Shown one piece after another: positions 27,552-39,889 of a DNA stretch of 64,000 nt. Position numbers and translations under genes: made by a program. The notes under the pieces are model-generated. The model was given only the letters and a program-made list of their open reading frames with translations. It searched no databases and had not been told where the DNA came from. Origin of the DNA: Prochlorococcus sp. AG-363-O15 (GTDB taxonomy: Bacteria; Cyanobacteriota; Cyanobacteriia; PCC-6307; Cyanobiaceae). The first letter of the stretch is position 1; each line of letters starts with the position of its first letter. The stretch spans positions 140,054 through 204,053 of the forward strand of contig QCFZ01000001.1 of NCBI GenBank assembly GCA_003278255.1, in the 5' to 3' direction.

Positions 27552-28876
27552 GAATTAGTTCTATTCCTTCAACACCAGAACGTTGCAAACTACTGCTACA
27601 TCAATGGCGTACAAACTTAAATTTAAATAATCTCGAGCGTACACAATTGGCGGGTGAACTAAATACACTTGACGAACAAATAGATCGACTAATAAACAAT
27701 AATTTCCGAATAGCAGTTTTTGGTCGAGTAGGTGTTGGCAAGTCAAGTTTACTAAACGCACTGCTTGAAAAAGAAATTTTTGCAACTGATGTCGCACATG
27801 GCTGCACAAGAACTACTTCTGCCGTCGAATGGAGCTATCCAATCAAGAAATTAAATATTATTGAACTTATTGATACTCCAGGAATTGATGAAATTGCCTC
27901 AGAATGTAGAGATCGTCTCGCAAAGCGTATTGCAATAAAATCTGATTTAATAATAGTTGTTCTAGATAGCGATATAACCAGTGTGGAGCTCTCTGCAGTT
28001 AGCTGTCTCTTCAATCAAGGCAAACCAATTTTACTGGTTTTAAATCGTTGTGATCAGTGGGAACAAAAGGAACAACTTGATTTAATAAGAAGTATCCGTA
28101 ATCGTTTGCCACTCCAGGCAAGAAAACTCAGCATCAAGACAGTTTCAGCTGCACCTCGTGAAGTAGAGCTTTTATCAGACGGTAGAGTAAGAAGTAAGCA
28201 ATGTGCTCCAAGAATAGAAGCACTTAAAAATTCATTGATTAAACTTTTAGAAGAAGAAGGTCAATTACTTTTATCATTAAATACCCTTCGTCAAGCCGAC
28301 TTCTTTTCGCAAAGATTGAATCAAAGAAGGTTAAAACGTGGAAAGATTGCAGCACAAAACTTAATCGGACGTTTTGCTGCATTTAAAGCATCAGGTGTAG
28401 CATTAAATCCTCTTTGCATTCTAGACCTAGCAGGGGGCTTAGCTTGTGATACAGCGCTTGTCATTCAACTGAGTAAAATTTATGGAATGCACCTAAAAGG
28501 TCAAGCAGCGAGAAAACTTCTAAAGAAATTATCTATCTACAACTCTTTTCTTGGAGGTGCACAACTAAGTATTCAATTCATACTTAGTTTATTAAGACAA
28601 CTTTTATTAATTAGTACTCCAATTTCAGGCGGATTAACTTTGGCACCTGCAACACCTATCGCATTAGTACAAGCAGCACTTGCTGTTCATACCACAAAAC
28701 TTACAGGAAGGCTGGCCGCTCGAGAATTACTTCGAAGTAATCATCAAAATGGAGCTCAACCAAGAGCTCTTTTAATAAGACTAGCCTCCAGCGACCCAGA
28801 AGTTAAGAATTTGCTAGCCAACTGGAGATCTTCACCATCAAAAGAAAAAAATAATTTACAAGCACTACTGCCATGA
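27548..28876 (+). CDS. Membrane-associated GTPase with C-terminal DUF697-like region
   Basis: 442 aa from the ATG that overlaps the previous stop (ATGA); an upstream TTG is less likely. The G-domain has G1 GRVGVGKS (59-66), G2 threonines in CTRTTSAVEW, G3 DTPG (109-112) and G4 NRCD (166-169, with Arg instead of Lys). The C-terminal half has hydrophobic helices (VALNPLCILDLAGGLACDTALVIQL and FILSLLRQLLLISTPISGGL, shown in part) like DUF697 membrane regions. It resembles YcjF/Era-type GTPases of cyanobacteria and plastids. Role unknown. It is the second of five genes running to ald, most of them overlapping. Confidence 0.82.
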   Translation: MRISSIPSTPERCKLLLHQWRTNLNLNNLERTQLAGELNTLDEQIDRLINNNFRIAVFGRVGVGKSSLLNALLEKEIFATDVAHGCTRTTSAVEWSYPIKKLNIIELIDTPGIDEIASECRDRLAKRIAIKSDLIIVVLDSDITSVELSAVSCLFNQGKPILLVLNRCDQWEQKEQLDLIRSIRNRLPLQARKLSIKTVSAAPREVELLSDGRVRSKQCAPRIEALKNSLIKLLEEEGQLLLSLNTLRQADFFSQRLNQRRLKRGKIAAQNLIGRFAAFKASGVALNPLCILDLAGGLACDTALVIQLSKIYGMHLKGQAARKLLKKLSIYNSFLGGAQLSIQFILSLLRQLLLISTPISGGLTLAPATPIALVQAALAVHTTKLTGRLAARELLRSNHQNGAQPRALLIRLASSDPEVKNLLANWRSSPSKEKNNLQALLP

Positions 28877-29460
28877 AAGAAAAAATTAACCAGATAGCGC
28901 TCTTAGGAACTAGTGCTGACCCTCCAACTAATGGCCATGAAGCTCTTTTAAAAGGATTATTAACTCTTTTCCCAAAAGTAGTTACTTGGGCAAGTGATAA
29001 TCCTACAAAAAATCATCAGGCATCACTTAATAAGAGGTCACTATTACTCAATACTCTTGTCAGGGGAATTGCAAATCCTCATTTAGAACTTATGCAAGAT
29101 CTCAGCAGTCCCTGGACAATCACAACTTTAGAAAAAGCATCTAATAAATGGCCTAAAGCAAAATTGATTTTTGTTATCGGCAGTGACCTCATTGAGCAAA
29201 TACCAACCTGGGTTGACGTAAAGATCTTGCTTAAAAAAGCTCGCATTGGCATTACACCTAGGAAAGGCTGGCCAATAACAAAAACGTCGTTATCCAAAAT
29301 TAAATCCTTAGGAGGCCAAATTGAATTACTTCCATTACAAGTTCCTCCAACAGCCAGTTCAAAAGCACGCGCGAATCTACAAACAAATCAAATCCCCAAA
29401 GCCGTGCTGGAAATTCTTCTAAAAGAAAATCTTTATAGTCTCAAAAATTCTACAAGATGA
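28873..29460 (+). CDS. nadD: Nicotinate-nucleotide adenylyltransferase
   Basis: 195 aa. It forms deamido-NAD from NaMN and ATP. The nucleotidyltransferase start IALLGTSADPPTNGHEALLKG carries the H-x-G-H-type motif, here T-N-G-H, and the end has the ISSTxxR-like PPTASSKARANL. LIFVIGSDLIEQIPTW is also typical. It overlaps the GTPase before it and nadE after it by four bases each, so the last two steps of NAD synthesis are translated as a unit. Confidence 0.9.
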   Translation: MKEKINQIALLGTSADPPTNGHEALLKGLLTLFPKVVTWASDNPTKNHQASLNKRSLLLNTLVRGIANPHLELMQDLSSPWTITTLEKASNKWPKAKLIFVIGSDLIEQIPTWVDVKILLKKARIGITPRKGWPITKTSLSKIKSLGGQIELLPLQVPPTASSKARANLQTNQIPKAVLEILLKENLYSLKNSTR

Positions 29461-31151
29461 AGATTGCTCTAGCGCAATTAAATCCTTTAATAGGAAACCT
29501 TGAGGGTAATGCAGATTTAATAATCTCTGCATGCAAAAAAGCAGCAACTTTAAAAGCAAATTTATTAATTACCCCTGAACTCTCGCTATGGGGATATCCT
29601 CCTAAGGATCTACTGCTTAATTCAATTCTAATTAAAAATCAAAGAGATTTACTTGATCATATTGCAAGTATACTTTCATTAGAAGCACCACATTTGCAAG
29701 TATTAATAGGGGTAGCAGAGTCTGCTCCAGATTTTCAATTACCACAGCTATTTAATTCTTTGGCAATTGTAGAGTCTAGTGGATGGAAAATTATAGCAAG
29801 GAAACAACTATTGCCTAGTTATGACGTTTTTGATGAGGCAAGATATTTTCGACCAGGAGATTCTCCTTCAACACTAGATCTTTTAGTGGAAGGTAAAAAA
29901 TATAAACTAGGTCTAACAATTTGCGAAGATCTTTGGGTGGAAGAAGAATTACAGGGTCAAAGAATATCTGGCCCAGATCCAATCGAGAAATTATTACCTA
30001 AAAAAATAGATTTACTTTTAAACCTTTCAGCCTCTCCTTTTGGCCAAAAAAAACAATCTCTTCGCAACAAACTAGCAACTAAAGCTGCTAAACGCCTCAA
30101 ATGTCCAATAATTTATCTTAATCAAGTAGGAGGGAACGATGAACTTGTATTTGATGGTGGAAGCTTCATAATGAATTCTCAAGCAGAAATAGCATTGACC
30201 ATGCATAGATATCAAGAAGACTTCGCAATATGGGATACATCATCTAGAGTTAGAAGTGACTATAATAATGATCCTATTCCAGAAGAAGAAGTCTTCAACG
30301 CTCTCGTTCTAGGTGTTAAAGACTACGCCTCAAAATGTCATTTTAATAGTGCATTAATTGGTTTAAGCGGAGGCATTGATTCAGCCTTAGTAGCAATTAT
30401 TGCTGCAGCAGCTTTAGGCCCAGAAAACATTACGGCAGTTCTAATGCCTTCTCCTTGGAGCTCAACTAATTCAGTAAAAGATGCACTAGAATTGGCTAAA
30501 AGAATAAGAATCAATACTCACATAGTACCCATTAAAAATTTGATGGAAAGCTTTGATTTAGCTCTAGAAAAGCCTCTTGGCAAATTACCTAATGGAGTAA
30601 CAGCTGAGAATCTACAATCACGAATAAGAGGAACACTTCTTATGGCCTTAGCTAATCAAGAAGGTCATTTACTACTTTCAACTGGTAATAAATCTGAATT
30701 AGCAGTTGGCTACTGCACTCTTTATGGAGATATGAATGGTGGCCTATCAGTTATTGGTGACCTCTATAAAACTACTGTCTTCGGAATTTGTAATTGGTTA
30801 GACAAAAAAAGTACTGGTCAATTCAGAGGAAGGTTAGGACTGCCTTCAAATGGAGATTTGATTGGCCAGAATATTCTAATAAAACCTCCAAGTGCTGAAT
30901 TAAGTCCAGGACAGTTAGACAGTGATTCCTTGCCTGATTATTCAGTACTTGACCCAATCTTAAAAGCACTTATTGAGGAACGCTTAAGTCCTGAACAACT
31001 AAAAGAGAGTGGCCATGATTATTTATTAGTTAATCGAATACAAAAGCTCCTACGTAAAGGAGAGTTCAAGCGTAAACAAGCACCACCTCTTCTAAAAGTC
31101 AGTCACCAAGCATTTGGTAGTGGATGGCGAGTCCCAATAGCCGCAAAATAA
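29457..31151 (+). CDS. nadE: Glutamine-dependent NAD+ synthetase
   Basis: 564 aa with two domains. The N-terminal nitrilase-type glutaminase shows the triad E41, K116 and C156 (TPELSLWG, RKQLLP, LTICEDLW). The C-terminal synthetase has the ATP-pyrophosphatase loop IGLSGGIDSALV near residue 300 and LLSTGNKSELAVGYCTLYGDMNGG. It turns deamido-NAD into NAD+ with ammonia taken from glutamine. It is the gene after nadD, overlapping by ATGA. Confidence 0.96.
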   Translation: MKIALAQLNPLIGNLEGNADLIISACKKAATLKANLLITPELSLWGYPPKDLLLNSILIKNQRDLLDHIASILSLEAPHLQVLIGVAESAPDFQLPQLFNSLAIVESSGWKIIARKQLLPSYDVFDEARYFRPGDSPSTLDLLVEGKKYKLGLTICEDLWVEEELQGQRISGPDPIEKLLPKKIDLLLNLSASPFGQKKQSLRNKLATKAAKRLKCPIIYLNQVGGNDELVFDGGSFIMNSQAEIALTMHRYQEDFAIWDTSSRVRSDYNNDPIPEEEVFNALVLGVKDYASKCHFNSALIGLSGGIDSALVAIIAAAALGPENITAVLMPSPWSSTNSVKDALELAKRIRINTHIVPIKNLMESFDLALEKPLGKLPNGVTAENLQSRIRGTLLMALANQEGHLLLSTGNKSELAVGYCTLYGDMNGGLSVIGDLYKTTVFGICNWLDKKSTGQFRGRLGLPSNGDLIGQNILIKPPSAELSPGQLDSDSLPDYSVLDPILKALIEERLSPEQLKESGHDYLLVNRIQKLLRKGEFKRKQAPPLLKVSHQAFGSGWRVPIAAK

Positions 31152-31240
31152 TCGCGACAAAGTATGGTCAGTTTGTCGATAAAAGGGCAATCTAATATTA
31201 ATGACTATCTCCCATGCCATATTCAATTTTGTCAGCCTCT

Positions 31241-32353
31241 ATGGCCAGTATCGGAGTCCCTGCTGAGATAAAAGCAGATGAACTAAGAGTTGCACTCACG
31301 CCTGATGGAGTCAAAGAATTAGTTACTCAAGGATTAGAAGTCCGTATTCAAGCGGGAGCAGGAGCTGGGGCAGGAATTAAGGATGAAGCTTTTGCTTCTG
31401 CAGGAGCAAAAATTGTCAACAAAGAACAAGCTTGGGCAGCACATCTAATAGTGAAAGTAAAAGAACCTCAAGAAGAAGAATTTCCCTTCTTAAGGGAGGA
31501 TATGGTGCTATTTACATACCTACATTTAGCTGCTTATCCAAAAGTTGGAGAAGCTTTGTTAGAAGCAAAAACTACAGGTGTTGGATATGAAACTGTTCAA
31601 ATGGAAAATGGCAGTTTGCCATTATTAGCTCCTATGAGTGAAATTGCAGGAAGACTAGCTGCACAAATAGGAGCTCATTTACTAGAACGACCTCATGGCG
31701 GTAGTGGAGTATTGATTGGAGGATGTACTGGTGTTAGGCCAGCGAGAGTTGTAGTTATAGGTGCAGGTACTGTTGGATGGAATGCTGCAAGACTTGCTGC
31801 TGCTATGGATGCAGAAGTAATGCTATTAGATCGATCTCCAGAACGACTTAGAAACTTAGAAGCAGATCGTAGGGGCAGACTTACAAGTGTTGTAAGCAGT
31901 AGAGGTTTGCTAGAAAGGCTCATTCCTACTGCAGATCTTCTAATTGGAGCAGTGCTAACTCCAGGAGGTCGTGCGCCAACACTTGTAGATGAATTAATGG
32001 TAAAAGAAATGAAAGAAAGCTCTGTAATCGTTGACGTGGCAATCGACCAAGGTGGCTGTGTTGCTACAAGCGTTGAAACCACACATACCAATCCAACAGT
32101 AAAAATTCATGGCGTACAGCACTATGCCGTCGGGAATATGCCTGGGGCTGTTCCTTTTACTTCTACTGAAGCACTTGTAAGCGTGACATTGCCTTACATA
32201 CTGGGAATTGCCGGTAGAGGACTCGAAACGGCTTTTACTGAAAGACCTGAACTCCTCTCTGGATTAAATACTGTCAGGGGTTCTGTCTGCCACCCTGGAG
32301 TAGCAAAAGCATTAGGAATCCCTCCGAGACATCCAATGGCTTGCTTACGTTAA
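31241..32353 (+). CDS. ald: Alanine dehydrogenase
   Basis: 370 aa from ATG 31241 (MASIGVPAEIK), matching the usual length of 371; an upstream start would add nine residues. Motifs: VPAEIKADELRVALTPDGV, KVKEPQEEEF (substrate Lys), the Rossmann loop VIGAGTVGWNAARLAAAMDA and SVIVDVAIDQGGCVATS. It interconverts alanine with pyruvate plus ammonium using NAD. It ends convergent with the DUF3326 gene. Confidence 0.95.
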   Translation: MASIGVPAEIKADELRVALTPDGVKELVTQGLEVRIQAGAGAGAGIKDEAFASAGAKIVNKEQAWAAHLIVKVKEPQEEEFPFLREDMVLFTYLHLAAYPKVGEALLEAKTTGVGYETVQMENGSLPLLAPMSEIAGRLAAQIGAHLLERPHGGSGVLIGGCTGVRPARVVVIGAGTVGWNAARLAAAMDAEVMLLDRSPERLRNLEADRRGRLTSVVSSRGLLERLIPTADLLIGAVLTPGGRAPTLVDELMVKEMKESSVIVDVAIDQGGCVATSVETTHTNPTVKIHGVQHYAVGNMPGAVPFTSTEALVSVTLPYILGIAGRGLETAFTERPELLSGLNTVRGSVCHPGVAKALGIPPRHPMACLR

Positions 32354-32417
32354 CCTTACAAAAAATATAATTAACTAAAGACTTTAATTTAATTGATTAA
32401 CTCCAAAAGCAATCTGG

Positions 32418-33572
32418 TTATCTAATCAAACTTATCTGTTTAATTGGTCTACGCAAAGACTCAACCGAAATACCTTCTCTCATAGATAAAATTAAACCTG
32501 AAGCCTCTAAGTAATTCTTTGCTGTAATTACTTGTTCAATCTCACAATTTTTCTTAATAGCATCATTTAAATCTAAATCATAACTACTTATGGACATAAC
32601 CCCAGGATTTTCTACTGCAATTATAGTTATACCTCTTTCTATACATGCTAAGACTGCCTCGCCGCCTAGTGCTCCTTGTGGAGCCACTACTGCATTCACA
32701 TCATCTATTGTTAAAGCATTACTAAGCATTCTCAAATTTTTAATTTGTATATTCTCTTCTATTTCTATAAGATCAGGGGCTCTGCTTAAACCAACTAGTA
32801 CACAAGCAAGAAAAGTGTGACCTAATTCCTCCCCTGCAACACGAGGATCTAAATCATCATCTATAGGTAAAGGATTAAGTGCAGGCGCATGTGCACACGG
32901 AATAGAAAGGTATCGAACTAACAAATGACTTATCACAGCTTCCGCCCCAGCTAGAAAGTCCACTCCATCACCTTGTCTATATGCAGATAAATTTGAATCT
33001 TCAATAGATTCAGGGAATTTAGTAACTATTGCTATTGCAGTAGCACCAGCAGCTTTCAATTTCTTACCTGCTTCAAGCAAAATCTCTGGATTAAGAACTT
33101 CTCCCCAACTAGATCCACTTTTACCTTTTTGCAATCGAACATCTACGGGAGCCTCAGTTATAACAACAGGTCCAACATTTAAACCGAGACTTGCTCGACA
33201 AGCATCTGCTACATGCAAATGTCTCGTCCTTAGTTCAAATTCTATTCCTACATCCAAAAGCAAACCAACTTTCTGCTGTCTTACGGGTTTCAATGCAATC
33301 TGGCCAGCCGCAAACTTATCCAGTCCATATCCTTCTACATATTGAATGCGTGGATCATTCCAATAGAGTGCTGCACCATTCATTACATTTGGATGAGTAA
33401 TTAAACAACCACTGGCTGCAGCCATTAAACGTGCAGATGGCATTGCATCCCCAGAAAAACCACCGATTGAACAGCCAATACCGGATGGGACTATCATCAA
33501 TGTAGGGAACAAAATAAAATCTCCATATAAAGTTTCCTCAAATAACACAGATCTAACCTTAAGATCTAGCAC
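32418..33572 (-). CDS. DUF3326 family protein
   Basis: 384 aa. The sequence (LMIVPSGIGCSIGGFSGDAMPSARLMAAASGCLITHPNVMNGA, shown in part; AVVAPQGALGGEAVLACIERG) matches DUF3326, a family seen in cyanobacteria and plants with no established function. Gly-rich loops suggest a nucleotide or phosphate site. Its ATG touches the stop of the small gene upstream, so the two form a translational pair. Confidence 0.82.
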   Translation of the reverse strand: MLDLKVRSVLFEETLYGDFILFPTLMIVPSGIGCSIGGFSGDAMPSARLMAAASGCLITHPNVMNGAALYWNDPRIQYVEGYGLDKFAAGQIALKPVRQQKVGLLLDVGIEFELRTRHLHVADACRASLGLNVGPVVITEAPVDVRLQKGKSGSSWGEVLNPEILLEAGKKLKAAGATAIAIVTKFPESIEDSNLSAYRQGDGVDFLAGAEAVISHLLVRYLSIPCAHAPALNPLPIDDDLDPRVAGEELGHTFLACVLVGLSRAPDLIEIEENIQIKNLRMLSNALTIDDVNAVVAPQGALGGEAVLACIERGITIIAVENPGVMSISSYDLDLNDAIKKNCEIEQVITAKNYLEASGLILSMREGISVESLRRPIKQISLIR

Positions 33573-33764
33573 TTAGCGAGTGATCACTACTGCCTCTATA
33601 TTAAGTTTTCGCGAGTTATCTTCTGACAATCCTTCTATTGATGTAATTGCCCATCTAAGCGGCTCACCATACATCTTCAATTCTTGCAAAAGCCATTGCC
33701 GTAATTTTCGTGGAGGAATATTGTTAGGCCACTCCATATCAAGAGTAAGAACATTCAATTGCAC
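33573..33764 (-). CDS. Small conserved-looking protein (63 aa) paired with DUF3326
   Basis: I chose GTG 33764 (giving MQLNVLTLDMEWPNN); TTG 33779 would add five residues. The body PPRKLRQWLLQELKMYGEPLRWAITSIE is helical and carries conserved-looking aromatic residues. It abuts the DUF3326 start with no gap. No family name comes to mind. Confidence 0.65.
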   Translation of the reverse strand: MQLNVLTLDMEWPNNIPPRKLRQWLLQELKMYGEPLRWAITSIEGLSEDNSRKLNIEAVVITR

Positions 33765-33911
33765 GTTTAAAAATGCCAAAACCAGAATATAAATTCAAAA
33801 CTAGCTCAAAATCCATTATCATGGCAAATGCTTTATATGAAGGATCAGAATATAAACAAAATAATAATTTAGATTCCTTTTAATTAATAATCAATATGAT
33901 CTACTTTAACT

Positions 33912-34862
33912 TTAGGCACAAGAGCCACCGACCACCTCTAATATTTCCTGGGTAATTGCAGCCTGACGAGCTTTATTATAATCAAGAGTCAATGTTTTTG
34001 CTAGTTCCTTAGCATTATCACTTGCATTATTCATCGCAGTCATCCTACTTGCCAATTCTGAAGCGGCAGATTCTTGAAGTGCACGCAAGAGTTGGTTTTG
34101 CAAATAAAGCGGTAACAATGCATTCAGCAACTGCTCGGGACTTTGTTCAAAAACTATGTCAGAAGGTAGTACAGGTTGCTCATTTGCAGGAGCAACACCT
34201 TTCTCAATAGTTAAACGACTATCTTTAGTAGTCAACCTAAATATCTCATCATCTGATTCTGCTATACCTTGAGGGTCTAAAGGAAGCAAAGTTTGAACTA
34301 CAGGGTTACAACTAACAAGGTTAATAAACTTGGTATAAATCACTTCCACCCTATCAGTACTTTCTGATAAAAATTCAGCTAATACTTCATTAGTAATTGA
34401 CTCTGCATCATCAGAAGTTGGGACTTGCTCAAGCTCAGCAAAAGTGGCTCGTATTTTATATTGACTAGACCTATTCTGAAAATACCCTATTGCTTTTCTA
34501 CCGATTAATACAAGGTCAGGCTCAAATCCTTGCTTCTTTAATTCAGCATAACGAAGCTCAGCTCGCTTAATAATATTAGAATTATATCCTCCACATAGGC
34601 CTCTATCACCAGTAACAGCTAAGAGGGTAATAGTTTTAATATCACGGGATTTTAATAAAGGAGCGTCTGCTAGCTCAAAGCGCATACGAGATTGAATATT
34701 CTCAAGTACACGAGCCAATCGATCAGCAAAAGGCCTACTTCGGAGAACTTGCTCCTGAGCCCTACGAACTTTGGCCGCTGCGACCAAGCGCATAGCCTCA
34801 GTGATTTTTCTGGTGTTTTTAACCGAAACAATTCTGTCTCGGATGTCCTTAAGGTTGGCCAT
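33912..34862 (-). CDS. atpG: ATP synthase subunit gamma
   Basis: 316 aa. Gamma is the rotor shaft of F1. Terminal helices [34 protein letters not shown] and SEIA-type [44 protein letters not shown] (in part) coil together. As in cyanobacteria it has an insert of about 40 residues relative to bacterial gamma; the plant regulatory cysteine pair is absent. It is the last gene of the main atp operon, 30 bp after atpA. Confidence 0.96.
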   Translation of the reverse strand: MANLKDIRDRIVSVKNTRKITEAMRLVAAAKVRRAQEQVLRSRPFADRLARVLENIQSRMRFELADAPLLKSRDIKTITLLAVTGDRGLCGGYNSNIIKRAELRYAELKKQGFEPDLVLIGRKAIGYFQNRSSQYKIRATFAELEQVPTSDDAESITNEVLAEFLSESTDRVEVIYTKFINLVSCNPVVQTLLPLDPQGIAESDDEIFRLTTKDSRLTIEKGVAPANEQPVLPSDIVFEQSPEQLLNALLPLYLQNQLLRALQESAASELASRMTAMNNASDNAKELAKTLTLDYNKARQAAITQEILEVVGGSCA

Positions 34863-34892
34863 GGATAGAGTTCTTCGAGATAATCGTCAGGG

Positions 34893-36458
<1,566 letters not shown>

Positions 36459-36469
36459 TTAGTAAATCG

Positions 36470-37018
36470 CTAGCTAACTTTTGCCAGCGAAAGTCCTAAA
36501 CGACGAACCTGCCCAGCAAGGCTCGCATCTATGACTTTGGAACCGACACTAACTATGAAGCCGCCAATTAAGGAATCATCAACCTTAAGATTCAGCTCGA
36601 GATTATCGGTACCAGCAACAGACTGAATTTTTTTCAAAAGATCAGCCTGTTGGTCTTCAGTTAAAGGGGCAGCTGATGTAACTGTTGCTAGAGCAATATT
36701 GCGTTGCTCTCGATAAAGCTCAAGCAAACGCTCTAGCACTGCATCTAAAAGTCCTATGCGTTGACGATCTGCCAACAATTTCAGCAGGTTAAGGAATGAA
36801 GGAGTGACCTTATCAGCGAAAAGCTTTTCGATAGCAGCTTTTTTTGAAGAAACCTCAAGAACAGGCGAAGCCATTGCATCACTCAACTGAGGGTTGTTCT
36901 TCCATAATTCGAGAACAGCTTTTGATTGGTCTATTACTTGATCGACTTCCTTTCTACTTGTAGCGATTTGAAGAAACGCTTCTGCATAAGGAGTCGTAAT
37001 CGTATTTAGAAGAGGCAT
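36470..37018 (-). CDS. atpH: ATP synthase subunit delta
   Basis: 182 aa. The OSCP/delta pattern is visible: ITTPYAEAFLQIA at the start and LTEDQQADLLKKIQSVAG and DDSLIGGFIVSVGSKVIDASLAGQVRRLGLSL (in part) at the end. It joins the b/b' stalk to F1. Its start shares one base with the atpF stop. Confidence 0.95.
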   Translation of the reverse strand: MPLLNTITTPYAEAFLQIATSRKEVDQVIDQSKAVLELWKNNPQLSDAMASPVLEVSSKKAAIEKLFADKVTPSFLNLLKLLADRQRIGLLDAVLERLLELYREQRNIALATVTSAAPLTEDQQADLLKKIQSVAGTDNLELNLKVDDSLIGGFIVSVGSKVIDASLAGQVRRLGLSLAKVS

Positions 37019-37533
37019 TAAGCTTGCTCCATTCTTTTGATGGACTGACTCAAAAATTTGGCCTGGGACTTTTCATCTAATTTTCCTTGAAGTGTGACCA
37101 AAGCCTTTTCGATTGCTAATTGAGCAGCTTCCTTGCGCAATTGAGTACTCACTCTGGCTGCTTCAGCATTCAAATCAGAAGCAGCACCCTGCTTAATTCT
37201 AGCCATCTCTTCTACTGTTCTTTTTTCGCTTTCCAAACGAATCGCTTCAGCACGGACCTTGCAATCAGAGCGAATCTGAGAAGCTTTTTGTTCTGCAGCA
37301 GCTAACTCAATCTTCGCCTGCTCCAAAGATTTAGAAGCTTCATCAAGACGGTCTTCAGCATCTGTAAGGTCTGCAAGAATCGCAGAACGCCTGCGCTCAA
37401 GCATTCCACCTAAAAAATTAGGGAGAAATTTATACAAACCAAAAATAACAACTGACAAGTTGATTACATTGGTTTCAAACAAATTTAAATTCAGGCCAAA
37501 GCCTTGTGCTGCAATGATGATTGGGAAAGTCAT
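37018..37533 (-). CDS. atpF: ATP synthase subunit b
   Basis: 171 aa. It has one N-terminal membrane helix ([24 protein letters not shown]) and a long charged helix ([19 protein letters not shown] onward) that forms the stator with b'. It overlaps b' by ATGA and atpH by one base. Confidence 0.95.
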   Translation of the reverse strand: MTFPIIIAAQGFGLNLNLFETNVINLSVVIFGLYKFLPNFLGGMLERRRSAILADLTDAEDRLDEASKSLEQAKIELAAAEQKASQIRSDCKVRAEAIRLESEKRTVEEMARIKQGAASDLNAEAARVSTQLRKEAAQLAIEKALVTLQGKLDEKSQAKFLSQSIKRMEQA

Positions 37534-37991
37534 TTTGCTGCTAGTAGTCGTTCTACAATCAAATCACCAAGTTGATCAGCATCTTTTTGGAGCTGATTCA
37601 TGGCCATTTCTTTTTGAGAGTCAATCTCTCGCCTAGCTGCTTCTCTAGAAGCATTAGCTTCGGTAGTTGCGAGTGCCAATGCTTCTCTATAAAGCTTCTC
37701 AGAGTCCTGTTCAGCTTCAATAATTACCTTTTGTGCAGCCTGCCTAGCTTCCTTAAGCTGATCTTTTAAATCAGCTTCAAGACGCTGAGCCTGTGAGAGC
37801 TTCTCCTTAGCCTTTGCTCGGCTAGTAGTTACATAGCCCTCCCTTTCCTCAACTACTTTCCCAACAGGTTTGAAGAAAAGCGTATTGAGAACAAAAGTGA
37901 GTAAGACAACCTGAACTGCCATAAGAGGCAGAGTGGCGTCGAAGTCAAATAGACCTCCCTCACTAGTACCAAACAGGAGCAAACTGGTCAT
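37530..37991 (-). CDS. atpG2: ATP synthase subunit b'
   Basis: 153 aa. It has a membrane helix ([20 protein letters not shown]) and a stator helix with [19 protein letters not shown]. The presence of b' beside b marks photosynthetic organisms. Also named atpF2 or atpG in different annotations. It overlaps atpF by four bases. Confidence 0.94.
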   Translation of the reverse strand: MTSLLLFGTSEGGLFDFDATLPLMAVQVVLLTFVLNTLFFKPVGKVVEEREGYVTTSRAKAKEKLSQAQRLEADLKDQLKEARQAAQKVIIEAEQDSEKLYREALALATTEANASREAARREIDSQKEMAMNQLQKDADQLGDLIVERLLAAK

Positions 37992-38135
37992 TTGGCAGGG
38001 ATACGTTCGGTTGAAGCAAGCCGCAAAGCGGTTTGAAAGCTCTGATCAAAAGACTTTGTAGAGCCTTGATCAAATTGCTGACCACATCATTTTTAAAATT
38101 TGATGCGGCCATGCTCAGTCTCTGATTTTGTTGAA

Positions 38136-38408
<273 letters not shown>

Positions 38409-38548
38409 CTAGTAAGCGCGAATAGATAGGACCGGGAGTTTATACCTGCGCGTAGGACATCTCGTTAAGTTGAGATGGGCCAGCATCATTGCGGACCTTC
38501 GCGCAGGAGTTTGTCAGACAATCTGATGAAAGCTAACAAAAGCATTAA

Positions 38549-39274
38549 TTAATGATGCTCTTCCACTGCTTCACCGATGTAGTAAGCAGCGAGAGTGGCA
38601 AAAATCAAAGCTTGAATTGCACTTGTAAATAAGCCAAGGAACATTACTGGAACAGGTAGGACAAGGGGTACCAGAAAGACCAATACCGCAACTACCAATT
38701 CATCAGCCAATATGTTTCCAAACAAACGGAATGAAAGTGATAGAGGCTTAGTGAAGTCCTCAACAATTTTAAAAGGAAGCATTATTGGAGTCGGATGCAC
38801 GTAGTACTCGAAGTACCGCAAACCCTTATTGCTCAAACCCGCATAAAAATATGAGAGTGAGACCAAAAGTGCCAATGCAACGGTTGTATTGATATCAGCC
38901 GTAGGAGCGCCTAACTCCCCACTTGGCAAATGAATCAATCTCCAAGGGACCAATGCTCCGCCCCAATTACTCACAAAAATGAACAGGAACAAAGTTCCTA
39001 TAAAAGGCATCCAATCGCGATAAACCTTTTCGCCAATCTGAGTTCGAGCCAAGTCACGAATGTAATCCCATAGAAATTCCAAAAGGTTTTGGACTCCACG
39101 TGGATCACGTTCCATTTTTTTAGTCCCCACCACCACAAGGGCAAGCAAGGCACCAATCACAATCCAGGAGGTCATAAAAACCTGGCCGTGAATCCTTAAG
39201 TTTCCTATTTGCCAATAGAGATGTTGGCCAACCTCTAATTCGGCAAAAGGAAGAAAAAATGGCAAGGAACCCAT
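38549..39274 (-). CDS. atpB: ATP synthase subunit a
   Basis: 241 aa. Membrane subunit of the proton half-channels. The key helix [22 protein letters not shown] contains the essential Arg (in SFRLFGN), and [21 protein letters not shown] closes the protein. Cyanobacterial length. Confidence 0.96.
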   Translation of the reverse strand: MGSLPFFLPFAELEVGQHLYWQIGNLRIHGQVFMTSWIVIGALLALVVVGTKKMERDPRGVQNLLEFLWDYIRDLARTQIGEKVYRDWMPFIGTLFLFIFVSNWGGALVPWRLIHLPSGELGAPTADINTTVALALLVSLSYFYAGLSNKGLRYFEYYVHPTPIMLPFKIVEDFTKPLSLSFRLFGNILADELVVAVLVFLVPLVLPVPVMFLGLFTSAIQALIFATLAAYYIGEAVEEHH

Positions 39275-39338
39275 TGGGCTTGAAGTTAGGAGTCGCTAAA
39301 GCGACGGAATTTAATGAGGCCGAAAGTCGGCTTTTAAA

Positions 39339-39836
39339 TTATTCAGAAATCACTTGAGTCTTAGAAACAAGGAATTCCTGAATAATGAGAGAAGGCTTGT
39401 AGAGCAGAAAGCCCAACATTGCTGGGAAAAACTCAAGCTGAGGCAGTTTTGAAACTGCAAGCACAAGTAATACCGGAACAATTAGCTGAACCTTGCCTAC
39501 TGACTTAGTACTTTTTCCTAGTTTGCCTATGCTCCGAGCAAGAAGTCGAAGATAGAGCAACCCAGAAATACCACCTATCAGCAAGCTCATAGAGGTAGTA
39601 AAGCCATAAAAAACGGCCGACAAGGCAGCTCCAAAGAGGCATACCACGACAGTCGTTAGGAATATGCGCTGCTGAAGCTGCACATATTCCTCAGAAGAAT
39701 CCTTTAGGACTTCTTCTGACAATGGAAGGTTCAGAGTGGGCTCAGTAGCGGAACCAACTTCCACCGATGTTTCCAATATGAATTGATCCCCCTTAGAGGG
39801 GGGTAAATCAGACTGGAGCGGCGAGGATGCCGGCAA
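39339..39836 (-). CDS. atp1: ATP synthase protein I (AtpI)
   Basis: 165 aa with several membrane helices (RIFLTTVVVCLFGAALSAVFYGF, SMSLLIGGISGLLYLRLLA, LIVPVLLVLAVSKL and ILEFFPAMLGFLLYKPSLI-like; shown in part) after a polar N-terminal 50 residues. AtpI helps c-ring assembly and is not essential. It is the first gene of the main operon, 64 bp ahead of atpB. Confidence 0.88.
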   Translation of the reverse strand: MPASSPLQSDLPPSKGDQFILETSVEVGSATEPTLNLPLSEEVLKDSSEEYVQLQQRIFLTTVVVCLFGAALSAVFYGFTTSMSLLIGGISGLLYLRLLARSIGKLGKSTKSVGKVQLIVPVLLVLAVSKLPQLEFFPAMLGFLLYKPSLIIQEFLVSKTQVISE

Positions 39837-39889
39837 GGGCTCCGAAGCTCTCTCTGTAAAGGCCCGCGGAATCTATCATGCAGGTGAAA